Shown here in pieces: positions 47,018 through 58,112 of a DNA stretch of 64,000 bases (positions are counted from its first letter, which is position 1; each line of letters starts with the position of its first letter). The position numbers were made by a program, and so were the translations under genes. The stretch is from NCBI RefSeq assembly GCF_000471905.2, contig NW_006494931.1, positions 7,213,222 to 7,277,221 on the forward strand, written 5' to 3'. The stretch is from Amborella trichopoda (Eukaryota > Streptophyta > Magnoliopsida > Amborellales > Amborellaceae). The notes beneath the pieces are model-generated. The model saw only the letters and a program-made list of their open reading frames with translations, did not search any database and was not told the DNA's origin.

Positions 47018-50000
47018 TGGTTAGGTACCTCGATCTTGCCCTCCAGATCCTGGATGATCTGGCGACATGCTTTTAGGGTTTCGAGTGAAGACTCGGGACA
47101 TATTTAAGATCGCTCTCTCAGGAACCCAGTTCGAAAATGGGGCCAGGTGTTACCAGCCGGTGAGAGAGGAATTTTAAGGTACGTTTGGGACTTACTCGGG
47201 ATGGCTCATGTGAGTGCCCTCTTAGATCACGAATAAAGCCCCCCAATAATGAAACTATTTCGAAATCGCCTCCCTTGGCTCATATTCTCCTGAATTTCTA
47301 CAATCACATAATATTATACCAAAGGTTGTAAGACAGGTGGGTCAGACCTCACGCTTTTCCTTTTTGATGAATGTACACAAGCATGCGCATTCAAAAAGAA
47401 GAAGAGAAGAAAGACGGGGAACAGAAGAGTTCGACTAAGCAAGAGGATCAAGCTAGCGGGTAGTTGGCCTGACGTGGTAGCAAAATGGGCTCAATATTAA
47501 AACCGGCTCACTGGATCACTAATAGACGTCATTGCCAATACCGGCTAGCTAAGCACGATAGCCAGTCTGTCGTGACAATAAAGTGGGCCAAGTAATCCTG
47601 GCACAACAACATTACAGCTAGACTATAGAACCTCCATGAGAGGCTAACTTCAATCCCTCTTAGTCGAACGAAAAAATAACATAGTGGTGGTTAAGGGGGA
47701 AAGAATGAGGTAAGAGAAGAAGGGAATAGATAGGAGAAGGGAGAAGAGAAGAGAGGATAAAAGGGAGTGGGAAGGAAGATGCAATCGACGCTAGACATTG
47801 CCGTGTGTCAAAAGACGGGGGAAGGAGGAAGAGAACCAACCGACGCTTGACTTGCACCGATTGCAATAGAAGAGAAGCAAGCGAGGGAGATCAAGTCAAT
47901 GCTAGGCTTCGTTGACTACAATAAAAGAGAGACAAATCCAACTGGCAATAGGCTTCACTGACTGTGACACGAGAGGAGAGAGAAATCCAACCAGTGTTGG
48001 GCTTCGCTGATTGTGATAAGAGGGGAGAGAAATCCAACTGACGTTGGGTGTCATTGATAATGACAAGAGAGGAGAGAAAAATCCAACTGGTGCTTGGCTT
48101 CACCGATTGTGATAAGAGAGGAGAGAGAAATTCAATCGGTGCAGGGCTTCATTGATTGTGACAAGCGAGGAGAGAGAAATCCAATCGATGCTGAGCTTTG
48201 ACGACTGTGACAAGGGAGAAGAGAGAAAATTCACCCGATGCTAAGGATGAAAGAAGAAGACAGAGAAATTCTACTGACATTGAGACTTCACTGATTGCAT
48301 TAGAAGAGAAGAGAGAAGTCTAGTCGATGTTAGGCTTCGCCGACTGATAGAAGAGGTGAGAGAAATCCAACCGACTTTGGGCTTCAACAACTGTGACAAG
48401 AGAGAAGAGAGAAAAATTCACGAGCGCTTGAGGATGAAAGAAGAAGAGAGAGAAATTCAACCGACATTGAGACTTCATCGATTGTGTTAGAAGAGGAGAG
48501 AGAAATCCAGTCGGTGCTAAACGTCACCGACTGATAGAAGAGAGACATGAAGGAGAGGGGAAAGAAAGAGATAGAGATGAAAGGAAGAGGGAGAAAGAGA
48601 TAGAGATGAGAAGACCTAACCGACATTGAGAAGAAGAGAGGAGAGAGAAAAAAGATAGAGAAGAGAGAGATATATAAATGAGAGAGAAATGAGAAAATAT
48701 GAGAGAGAAGATAAAAAAGAGGAGTGAGAAAGATGGGAGGAGAGAGAAAGTTACCTGCCTGAAGGGTATTGACCCTTTTCTTCTCTCTCCTCACTCTCTC
48801 CAAGACGTACTCACATGCTCAAGAAAAAATGAAAATTTCTATTGAATGATGAAAGAATGAACCAAGGGTCTTTACAATTTAGCGTTGCACATTTATGTAG
48901 AATTGGGCCAAAAAAACTACTTAAAATTGATGATAATTACAATTATTCTGAATTACGGAAAATTAAGAAAACAGAGTGCAAAAGGATAGTTTTGCCCCTA
49001 CCTAACAATTCATGGAATTCAAGAACAGTCCCTACCGCTGCCTTAGAACTTGTGTGATCTTCCATGATAGATTCGATGTTGCTCCAAAACCCAACTGATC
49101 GAAAGATGATCATTTTCTTGTAGGGCTTTGCTTAACGATCATTTTGATACCAACTTCGAGCCATGGATCACGTTTTCTAGCTACGATCACAAGACTTGAA
49201 ATTTGCTTGAAACTTGAAAACTTCGGATCGATAGTGCACTCGTTTCTTAATGTTTTTCTATTATTTCTTCATCGTAGTGCACTAAGCGTGCTGTAACGAT
49301 TGCGTGACAGTAAACGGAACGTGATTTGGAGCCCGAACGAAGATTTCACAACTTTTGAGTTTTAGCGGGAATCTAGAATCCGACAACCGTAATTTCAGTT
49401 ACTTCGTCCGCTTCGTGCATGACATCTGACTATACATCATCTACAGGATTCGAATCAATGATAGCCCTAAACCTTACGCACATAATGGAATTAATTTTCT
49501 GCTGATCCGATGTGTTAGTGACATGATTTGGCCGTTCGAGCGAGGCATGTCGCTGTTGAAATTTTTACAATTTCATCACGGATCGGCAACTTCTCTCTAG
49601 TTTTTATCCCTGCTCGGACATCGTCACGGGTCGTACCATATATCAAAATGCTCGTCTCAACGAGACAAACACGCTCACAAGATTTCAGAGTGATCTGAGT
49701 CAGATCGAGTGAGATATGGGCCCTGAAAGTGGATGCTCATGGTTGTGAAAACATCCACCTTTAAAGGTGTTTTGTGGAGTGAGGCCAACACGAGAATAGT
49801 GTGCGGCCCCTCCTGTTTCAATGTTTTACTCATATCTTTATCCTGGAGTGTTCGATTAAGCCAAAAATTTTTCCATAGGTGTTGTCGACCGTGTTGGATC
49901 CAGTGGTAGAGGTTGTTCCAATTGTAGGGTCCGTTTCAGAGTGCTAAAGGCCATTTTTTTCAAAAATTGTTTCTTCGTGTTCATTACCATAGACATGTCT

Positions 50001-50159
50001 GATCGCGATGAAACTTGGCAATTGGTTTTTTGAAGTGCTGATAAAGATCTTGACCAATTCTGGGGCCATTATGAGATTGTCAGGAATTTCCACTATTTTG
50101 TAGGCTTTATTAACCTGCTTCCTATCAGCGACCAAGGTGCTGAAAAATATGTTCAAACA
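47018..50159 (-). mobile_element. 5' LTR of element T
   Basis: A 3142-bp LTR collinear with 30954-34037 and differing by scattered substitutions and small indels, so T is not recent. The PBS on its left makes it the 5' copy. On its right GAGAG and the rest of E's LTR follow. The TATA position (48891-48900) has mutated to CTACATAAAT, so transcription from this copy is doubtful. Confidence 0.9.
47880..48545 (-). repeat. 51-bp minisatellite in LTR T (right)
   Basis: About 12 units of 'agagaggagagagaaatc' + 'caaccggtgctgggcttc' type, at the same place as in the left LTR. A GA-rich tract (48545-48760) follows. Confidence 0.87.
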
Positions 50160-52744
50160 GAGAGTTGTGAGAAGAGGATTGGAGAAGGAACCACTGTTGT
50201 TTAGGTAAGTGGATCCATCACCATTGCATGGTAGTCGTAAGGATTCATGGGAATTTATGAGTGTGAAATAAGCAAGGAAAGTGTACGTGATGTAGCAAAA
50301 TCTTTACGCCTTTTTCACTGGAATTTAGGGTTTTTATTCTATAATGAAAGTGGATGCGAAGAATGAATATCTGATTCTTAGAATATGTGATAAATGCATG
50401 TTATGTGTGTACATTGTGAGTGGATAGTTGTTATCACGTTCCTCACAATGAAATGAAGGTCATGGAATGTATATTCTTGAGACATGTTATATGCCACTAT
50501 GAAATTCCAGGAATATGTGTTCTTGAGAGAGGCTTTTAGACTGCCAAATGGGGTCAGATTAACCTCAAACTACTCTATTGGGAAGATGTGCAACTTTAGT
50601 AAAATGTTTTCTTTTCCCAATTCTGAAATTCTTTACAAAAAATGATGTTCTGTTTCAAAATGAGAACGTATATAATTATCGACTGTTTTCCTGGATTTTC
50701 ACTTATGCCACTGTTGTCACTGATTTTAAATAACCAAATAAAGTGTATTTTCTGCCAAACTATATCCATTTGAAAGATCTTTGAAAGGGGTAGAACTTGC
50801 ATGAGGAAACTACTTTGAAAGTCCTTTTAGATTGAAAGTCATACTTCATTTTATGAAGCTATATCACTGTGGACAGTATTGATAAAAAATTCAAAACTAT
50901 CACCTTGATTGGCACGAATCTTTGAACCACCAAATGAAACCCAAATGCTTTCCAACCTGCCTATTAGAAAGATATATGTCTTAGCTTAAACTTTTATTTT
51001 GGAACTATCACCAGTTGCTTTACAGTTTGAAAGTTATAGTGATATGAAGTAGGGTACGTCGTTGTCCACTATACACAGCAGGGTGCAGCTAGTTAGCCCT
51101 CACCTCTTTGGAACCTTAAGAGGTCAAACGGGGTCAAATTGTCTTCAAACAAATTCCATTTGAAAGATAGGTGCGTTTAGTACAAATTGGTTTTGGGATC
51201 ATCTTCAAACTCTAAACGGTCAAACAGTTACCCTTTTGGTGAATGCATGTCATTGCCTTTGATGGCAGAAAATCAAGTTGTAAGACTTAGATGGAATAAT
51301 GTCATCATTACTATTGTATTGTTATTATGATATTACTTAAATGTGATATGCCACTATCTAATGTGATATCGCTGATATCAAGATGAAAGATTGAGATAGT
51401 CATAATGTGATATCATGCTGTTTATGTGATATGAGAATGGATACCTACTATGTGAATGATGGTATCATGCTATTCATGTGATATGTGAATGGATACCTAC
51501 TGTGTGAATGATGGTATCATGTTGTTTATATGATATGTGAATGGATACCTATTGTGTAAATGATGGTATCATGATGCTTATGTGATATGTTAATACGTAC
51601 CTACTGTGTGAATGATGGTATTCTGTTGTTTATGTGATATGTGAATGGATACTTACTGTGTGAATGATTGTATCATGATGCTTATGTGATATGTTAATAC
51701 GCACCTACTGTGTGAACGATGGTGCTGAAAGCTGCTTGTTAGGGAGGATACCTACCATGTGAATGATGGTGCCGGCAGCTGCGATCTTGCCCTGACTCCT
51801 CATAATAGGAAAGGACTCAGGATGTGAGTAGTTGAGAGAGTCGCCCCCCCCCAAATCTATATAGGCACTATGCATGATGGTAGTGTAACACTCTCTCGTC
51901 AGATGGGCATATGGAGAGAGTTGTGTCTTGCAAGTCCTTTGGCTATTGAAACCCCAAAGAGCGCTGGGGATGTGTGTATCTGTATGAGGGTATTATGAAG
52001 TGGGACATCCACTAGTCATTATCCTTTCTCCTGAGTGAGGGTGGAAGTCCCAAGTTCAAGATTGGCTTAGCCGGACGAATGTGGCTTCTACTTCGGGAGT
52101 AGGGCCTTACTTATTTTGTAACTATGATTTGTTATCCTTACTGCTTTTCTTTAAGTACGATGGTTATGGCTTATGTATTGTTTAGTGAACTGCTTTTATC
52201 ATATTACTATTAGAGTGTTGAGAAGCATGTTGAGGGACTTCATTTGATACCTTGTGTATATCTGTGCATTGCATATTGTTATCAATTTCATGCTAATTGG
52301 AATGCCAGATCTGCTTGCTAGGCTTTTAGCTCATTCCATCTTAATCTTATAACTGTAGAGTGAAGGGTGGTGGCATTTGTACTAAAGGTGGGTGGCAGTT
52401 TGAGGGCTTGAAGCCGAAATTAAGAAGTTGCGAAGCCGTCTTCTAAAGACTTTCATAGTTCGTTTTAGTGATTTCAACAACGTGATCTATACTACATTTT
52501 GTGTATTTTTGGGCCAATAGTGCCTCGAAGAATCTATAAAGACGTTTGATAATGAATGAATATCTTTACCTTTTGGACTGATATAAGTCTGATGAATGAA
52601 TTTATTCTAGTTTTCTTTCATGGTTTGCTATCGGTTCCATTTTTTTATGCAATGAGCCACTCCCACCTTAGTGACGTTTGCGACCTCCATCACGATCCCA
52701 CGATCTGTCACCCTCCGATAGGGGTCAGGAGCGGGGTCATGATA
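50160..52744 (+). mobile_element. 3' LTR of element E, part 2
   Basis: After the second GAGAG (50160-50164) the LTR resumes 'ttgtgagaagaggattgg', matching 23394 of the left LTR. It continues to GGTCATGATA at 52744 (the left copy ends GGTGTCGTGACA). It contains unique LTR sequence, the 52-bp array and the conserved 'ccactcccacc' end block. There is no coding frame. Confidence 0.9.
51405..51775 (+). repeat. 52-bp minisatellite in LTR E (right)
   Basis: About 7 units of 'atacctactgtgtgaatg' / 'atggtatcatgatgctta', one or two more than in the left LTR. Confidence 0.88.
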
Positions 52745-53060
52745 GATACCTATCGCCGCCTGTGGGGGTCTCGCCCTTCCTCGCTCCTATCGCAAACTGC
52801 GATACTTATCGTCGCCCATAGGGGTCTCGCCCTGCCTCGCTCCTATTGCAGACAGCAATAACTATCATCGTCCGCGGGGGTCTCCCCCTGCCTCGCACCT
52901 ATCACAGACGGCAATACCTATCGCCACTCATGGGGGTCTCGCCTTGCATCGTGTCTCCTACAGATGGCGATGCTTATCTCCGCCCGCAGGGAGTCTCACC
53001 CGTGCTTCGCTTCCTGCAGATGGCGATGCCTTCCGACATCTGCGAGCCTCTTTCGTACTC
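52745..53060 (+). repeat. ~56-bp array in solo LTR
   Basis: About 5-6 units with 'gcgatacctatcgccgcc' + 'catgggggtctcgccctgcc' + 'tcgctcctatcgcagac'. The first units lie left of E (22720-22795). E inserted within one unit. Confidence 0.85.
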
Positions 53061-53722
53061 TGTGCCTATCACAAACAGCGTTACTTATCACCACCCATGA
53101 AGGGTCATTGCTGCCTTCTCATTCCACCGACGGTGATGGTCAACGCCATCTGCAATTCACTGCTCACCCTTCCGCCGTGAGCAGCAGTGTCCAATGTCAT
53201 CTAGGGGCCATGACACTGTTACTTCACGGCTTTCGATCGTGATGCCTAACGCCACCGGAACCTTCCTACTCCTTCGTCCTGCGTCTTCTCTCCACTCTCT
53301 TCTTTTCTCCTTTCCTCTTCCTCATCACCCTAATTTCTCGTGCACATCTGTACATGTTCACCTCAAGACAAGGGTGGGTCCCTTGGCCCACTTGTCTTGC
53401 AAATTAACTATGTTATTGTATTGCAGAAAATAAGGAGATTGCAGATCAAGGGAGGCGAGTCCAAACCAGTTGAAGCAGCTGGGGGGCTTTCCGTCGTGAT
53501 CTAAGAGGGCGCCCACGCAAGTCAGCCTGAGTAAGTCACGGACCCAAGTGAGGTTGGTCCCCCCCACCTGATGTTTAAAATTCCTCTCTCACCAGTTGGG
53601 TACCTTCCCTTGTTCTGTGAACAAGGTTCCCGAGAGAGCAGTCTCAAGTCTCGGGTCTTCCGAACTTGAGACATGTCACACGATCACCTAGATCCGAGGG
53701 TCGAGATCGAGACATCCGACCA
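52745..53722 (+). mobile_element. Solo Tat LTR, part 2
   Basis: Right part of the solo LTR after element E, beginning with E's second TSD copy GATAC. It holds the 56-bp array, then the conserved end region 'cccacttgtcttgcaaatt', 'aattcctctctcaccag' and 'gagacatgtcac', ending GACATCCGACCA at 53722. The TSD CTTCT follows at 53723. There is no PBS after the end, which is what makes it a solo LTR. Confidence 0.85.
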
Positions 53723-54920
53723 CTTCTAGCTTCTCTTCTCTTCTTCTCTTCTCTTCTCCTCTTCTATTCTTATCTTCTCTTCTCTTCTCTGTTTCTCTAT
53801 TTCTTCATCTCTCTTCTCTCTCTTCTTCTTCTTCTTCTCTCTCTCCCTTCTTTCATCTCTCTTCTTTCTCTTCTTTCCTCTCTCTTCTCTCTTTTTTCTT
53901 CTCTCTTCTCTCTTCTCTCCCTTCCTTCTCTCTGTTCTTTCTTCTCCCTTCTCCCTCTTCTTTCTCTCTCATCTTTCTCTTTCTCTTTTTTCTTCTCTCT
54001 TCTCTTTCTTTCTTCTGTCTCTTTTTACTTCTCTCTTTTTTCTCTGCCTCTTCCTTCTCTATCTTCTTTCTCTCCCTCTTCTTTCTCTCTCTTCTGTCTT
54101 CTTTCTTAATCTTTCTTCCTTCTCTCTCTTCTTTCTTCTATCTTCTCTCTCTTCTTTCTTCTCTCTTCTCTCTCTTTTATCTCTTTCTCTTCTTTCTTAT
54201 CTCTTCTCTTTCTTTATTCTCTCTCTTCTTTCTTCTCTTTTCTCTCTCTTCTTTCTTATATCTTCTCTTTCTTTATTCTCTCTCTTCTTTCTTCTCTTTT
54301 CTCTCTCTTCTTTCACTCCCTCTTCCTTCTCTCTCTTTTGTCTTCTTTCTTAATCTATCTTCCCTCTTCTCTCTTCTCTCTCTTCTTCTCTCTCTCTTCT
54401 TCTCTCTCTCTTCTCTCTCTCTCTCTCTCTTCTTCTTCTCTCTCTTATTTTTCTTCTCTCTTCTCCTTTTCTCTATTCTCTTTTTCTCTTGTTCTTCTCT
54501 CTATTCCTTTCTTCTATTATCTTCTTCTCCTTCTTTTCTTCTCTCTCCTCCTTTCATCTATTCTTTTCTTCTCTTCTTCTTCTTCTCCCTCGTCTTCCTT
54601 CTTTCTCTCCCTTCTTCTTCTTCTCTCTTCTCCTTTCTTCTATTCACTTCTTCTCTTCTTCTTCTTTTCTCTATTCCTTTCTTTTACTCTCTTATTCTTT
54701 CTCCTTCGTCTCTCTTCTCCTCATTTCTTCTTCTTTGTCTTCTGTCTTCTTCATTAATCTATATTCCTTTTCTCTCTTCTCTTCTCTTCTCTTCTCTCTT
54801 CTATCTCTCTTTCACTCTCTCTTTTTCTCACCCTGGTTTTCTTCCTTCTCTCTCACTATTTTTCTCTTGTTCCTTTCTCTCTTCTCTTTTCTCTCTTCTT
54901 TCTTCTTCCTCTCTCATTTG
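53723..54920 (+). repeat. 1.2-kb CT-rich tract
   Basis: Nearly pure pyrimidine on the plus strand, mixing 'tcttct', 'ctctcttctttc' and similar short units. It accounts for most of the extra length of B's LTR. Open Ser/Leu/Phe-rich frames here (up to 160 codons) are composition artefacts. Confidence 0.92.
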
Positions 54921-54944
54921 ACCAAGGGACGAGCTAAGTCTAGT

Positions 54945-55250
54945 CGTCGAGCAGTATTGCCACCGTCCTAGTCTGAGATACTGCGCTCGTCTTGCTGCCA
55001 CGTCAGACTAGCCCTCGTGCTAAGCCAGTTGGTAGTCTCGTCATAGAGCAGTATTGCCACCGTGCCAGTCTGAGTCACTGTGCCTGTCTTGCTGCCATGA
55101 CAGACTTGCCATCATGTCAAGCTGGTTGGTGTTGATGCTACCGTCGAGTAGTATTGTCATCGTGTAGGTCTGAGTTACTGTGCCCATCTTGCTACCACGC
55201 AATATCAGTCACTGTACCGGTCTTGCCACTTGTCAGTCTAGCCACTTGGT
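54945..55250 (+). repeat. 97-100-bp tandem repeat, ~3 copies
   Basis: Copies start at 'gcagtattgccaccgt' (54951, 55048) and 'gtagtattgtcatcgt' (55148). Each contains 'cagtctgagtcactgtgcc' and 'cttgctgccacg'. Confidence 0.8.
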
Positions 55251-55739
55251 CAAATTTCTCTTTCTTCTCTTCTCTTTCCTCTACTCTAGTTCTCTCTTCT
55301 TCTTTCATCACCCCAATCTCTATTCTCCCATTCTTCCCTTTCTTCTCTTAAATGCGCACGCTTGTGTACATTCACCGAAAGACAAGGTGGGGTCCCTTGA
55401 CTGACTTGTCTTGTAAATTAACCATGTGTGTGTGATCACATAAACAAGAGAGTACAGGTCAAGGGAAGCGATTTCGAACCAATTGTAAGATTAGGGGGAT
55501 TTTTGTCGTGATCTAAGAGGTTGCCCACACGAGTCAACCCGAGTGAGTCACGGACGCAAGTGAGGTGTGTCCCGCCTCACACCAAATTCCTCTCTCACGG
55601 GTTGATGTACCTGCCCTTGTTTCTTAACAAGCATCCCAATTGAGCAGTCTCAAGTCCCGGGTCCTCCTTGAAACCGGAGACATGTGCCACTAGGTCATCC
55701 CGACCCAAGACTGAGATCAAGGCATGTAACCACCTTTGG

Positions 55740-56585
55740 CCAGAATTTTGTTAGCACTAGGGCTGGAGTTTTTTTGGCACTGAGGCTAGAGTGTTAGTCG
55801 GCCCTGAGGACAGAGTTTTGTTTTTACCCTTTGGCCAGAATTTTGTGGGCATTGGGTCCGTAGATTTGTTTTGGCCCTTTGACAAGAATTTTGTTAGAAT
55901 TGGGAGAATTTTTGTCGGCACTGGGGCCAGATTTTAGTTTCGCCCTGTGGCAAGAGAATTGTGTTGGCCCTTCGGCTGGAGTTTTGTTGGCACTGTGGCC
56001 GGAATTTTTTCAGCACTGGAGCCGAAATTTTTATCGACACTGGGGTAGGAGTTTTGTTTTGGCGCTTTGGCTGGAATTTTGTCGGCATAGGGCCAGAAAT
56101 TTTATCGCAGGGTGGCAGAATTTGTTTCTGGCCCTTTGGTAGGAATTTTGTTGGCAATGGGGCAGGACTTTTGTTGGCGCTAGGTCCGGAATTTTGTCGG
56201 CACTGGGGCCAGAATTTTTTTTTGGCCCTTTAGCCAAGGTTTTGTTGGGATTGGGTTTGGGATGTTGACTTTACACTTTGGTTGGGGTTTTTTTGGCACT
56301 GAGGCTGGAGTTTTGTGGGCATTGAGGAAAGAGTTTTGTTGACACTGGGGTCGAAATTTTGTTGGCACTGGGGCCGAATTTTTGTCGACACTGGGCCAGA
56401 ATTTTATTTTTTCCCTTTGGTCGGAGATTATTTTTGGCACTTTGATTAGAAGTTTTGCAGCACTCGGGCCGGAATTTTGTCAACACTGAGGCCGGAGATT
56501 TGTTTTGGCCCTTTGGCCATAATTTTATTGGCAATGGGGATGGAGTTTTGTCGGCACTGGGGCAAGAGCTTTGTTTGCAGGTTTT
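55740..56585 (-). repeat. Irregular tandem array in D ('gccagaattttgtcggcact')
   Basis: Some 30 short units, 20-45 bp, such as 'ggggccagaattttgttggc' and 'tttggccctttggccagaat'. They resemble a degenerate two-unit repeat. Apparent 60-128-codon frames on both strands derive from it. Confidence 0.85.
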
Positions 56586-57381
56586 CACTTGAACTAGGTG
56601 GAAGTGGTGCCACGAGGGTGGTTTTAGCCAAGTCCTCTTGCAGAGGCATTTTTACCCGTGACTTCGAGGTCACGTCTGCCTGTTTATTTCCATTTTTAAT
56701 CATGACACCCTTGCGAGTTTTCGCCATGCCCGATTTTCTTGTTTTCAAGACACATTTACTCATGGCTTCGTGGCCATGCCTAGTTGTCATTTTTACTCGT
56801 GGTTCCCTTTCGGGTTTTACCATGCCCTTTTTTTTATTATTATTTTGGTTATTTTACCCATAGTTTTGGTGGCTACGTCCTCCTAAAGCTCTTTGTCTTT
56901 TACTTGCGATGGTTTTCATCACGCCTGGCTTCTTCTTCGTAGAAGGCTTACTGGAGCAACAATCCTCGTGGATGATGTATTAGAGCAGGTGAGCGCGGCT
57001 TGGTCAGAGCGCTTGTCTTTGTCGGTCGTTGATTGGTGTGGACAGGCCTTAGAGAAAACAAAATGCATCCACCTGGAGGTCCCTAGTGATTAATGCTCAA
57101 AGACGGCGTTCTGATGAGGAAGCCTCCGTAGAGTGACACATGGTCAAGGAAAATGACGTTTAGGCGACAAAGCAGTGGGAAATCCGTCTTGTGCCCTGAT
57201 GATGATGACGCTTAGGAGGCGAAGCGGCTGACGATTTGACCAGTGATGCTTCGAAAGTGACCCATGGGAGGCGAGGAGTCAGAAGCCTTAAATGGCAATC
57301 AAACGAGGCACCCTTGTGATGACACGCGTCCGTGATGTTGGACAAGGTGGTACTCGAAAATCGAAGTGCTTTGATGGCGGG

Positions 57382-58112
57382 CCTATAAGAAGGCGAGGCA
57401 GAGCGAGTGGGAAAGCAATTCCTATTGTTGTTTTAAGAAACTTCGCTTTCTTATTTTATTGTATAGAGAGAAGAGACTCCTCCTTTTTGAAGCATCCTTC
57501 CAAGAGGTGATGTCCTTTGCTTTGGCTAGCTCTCGAGTCCCAGATCCTGGAGTGAATCCCAGTGTTGGGCTTCTGAGTGAAGGTGTTCGACCCAGCGAAA
57601 GCACTGACGGACCCAGCTGGATGTTGGGCCGATGCCTTCAGGTCTCTTCAGCTTGCTTGTGCCTCAGAGCGCAGGGTCCAAGTCTATGAGTAAGATGTTG
57701 AGGGTTAGCCACCCTGAATACCATCGCATCCATTCAGATATGATGGTAAATTGCAATGGTCTTCGCTTGCCCATCATCTTTTTCTCGTTGGTCGACCAAT
57801 CGTGATTTGGTCAACTTGTTGGTTCAGTGCTTAAGTGAACTATTGGTATGACTTTCGCTTGTTGCTGCTCGGGGAACCAACTTCTGGCTTTTCACCTTCA
57901 CCTGAGGGCATGCAGGAGGAAGATGCGTTCCTCATTCTTTTCAAGCCTTACTTGAAGAGAAGGATACCACCTCCTAGAAGCCACTACCGTCGTGAGAAGG
58001 CGTCAGGGCTTTTGAAGGGGATGGATTTATTTTAGAATGGATGTACTTTTAAGAATTACAGATTTGTTGTAATAACCTTTTTGTAATCCTTTTTATTCAT
58101 GAATTAAATCTC
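57382..58112 (+). other. Putative antisense transcription unit in D
   Basis: The plus strand has a TATA-like CCTATAAGAAGG at 57381-57392, open frames at 57459-57689 and 57835-58035 (the latter ends KASGLLKGMDLF), and a 3'-UTR-like end with 'gttgtaataacc', 'ttgtaatcc' and 'attcatgaattaaat' (58050-58110). The arrangement parallels 37645-39185 in T. I recognise no domain. Confidence 0.35.

Larger units (their letters stand above)
30954..50159 (-). mobile_element. Element T: complete 19.2-kb Tat-lineage LTR retrotransposon
   Basis: A full-length minus-strand element with a perfect 5-bp TSD GAGAG (30949-30953 and 50160-50164). On its own strand the LTRs begin TGTTTGAACATATTTTTCAGC and end GGTACCTAACCA (left copy GGCACCTAACCA). 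The 13-kb internal region holds, in element order, PBS, leader, gag, a protease-region linker, RT, RNase H, a second RNase H, integrase, and a 5.2-kb 3' region with three tandem arrays and a PPT. The second RNase H and the YVDDLVVKS type of RT place it in the Tat group (Retand/Ogre relatives). It is the youngest insertion in the stack. Frameshifts and stops in all genes show it is inactive. Confidence 0.92.
22796..52744 (+). mobile_element. Element E: Tekay/Del-like Ty3/gypsy retrotransposon, split by T
   Basis: A plus-strand element of about 10.7 kb once the nested T (30954-50159) and its duplicated GAGAG are removed. It has a left LTR at 22796-25970, a tRNA-iMet type PBS, gag-protease-RT-RNase H-integrase with a chromodomain-like tail (26084-30420), a PPT, and a right LTR at 30451-30953 plus 50165-52744. 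The TSD is GATAT (22791-22795) and GATAC (52745-52749). The rejoined flank continues the 'gatacctatcgccgcc' repeat of the solo LTR. The domain order and the tail 'HNVFHVSLLRKCQPD' fit the Tekay/Del chromovirus lineage. Every coding segment has stops or frameshifts, so the copy is dead. Confidence 0.9.
53723..55732 (+). mobile_element. Element B 3' LTR, part 2
   Basis: After the second CTTCT this resumes B's CT-rich tract. It then carries a 97-100-bp repeat and the conserved LTR end with 'gacttgtcttgtaaattaac', 'aattcctctctcacggg' and 'gagacatgtgcc', ending AAGGCATGTAACCA at 55732. The end matches T's TAACCA and C's. Beyond it lies D's repeat array, so D was the target of B. Confidence 0.8.

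Noticed and set aside
53666..54971. Hydrophobic frames of 139-160 codons suggesting membrane proteins
   Set aside because: Pure pyrimidine tract. All three frames on the same strand are open for the same compositional reason.
55879..56863. Frames of 87-128 codons on both strands
   Set aside because: By-products of the irregular array in D; both strands are open over the same interval.
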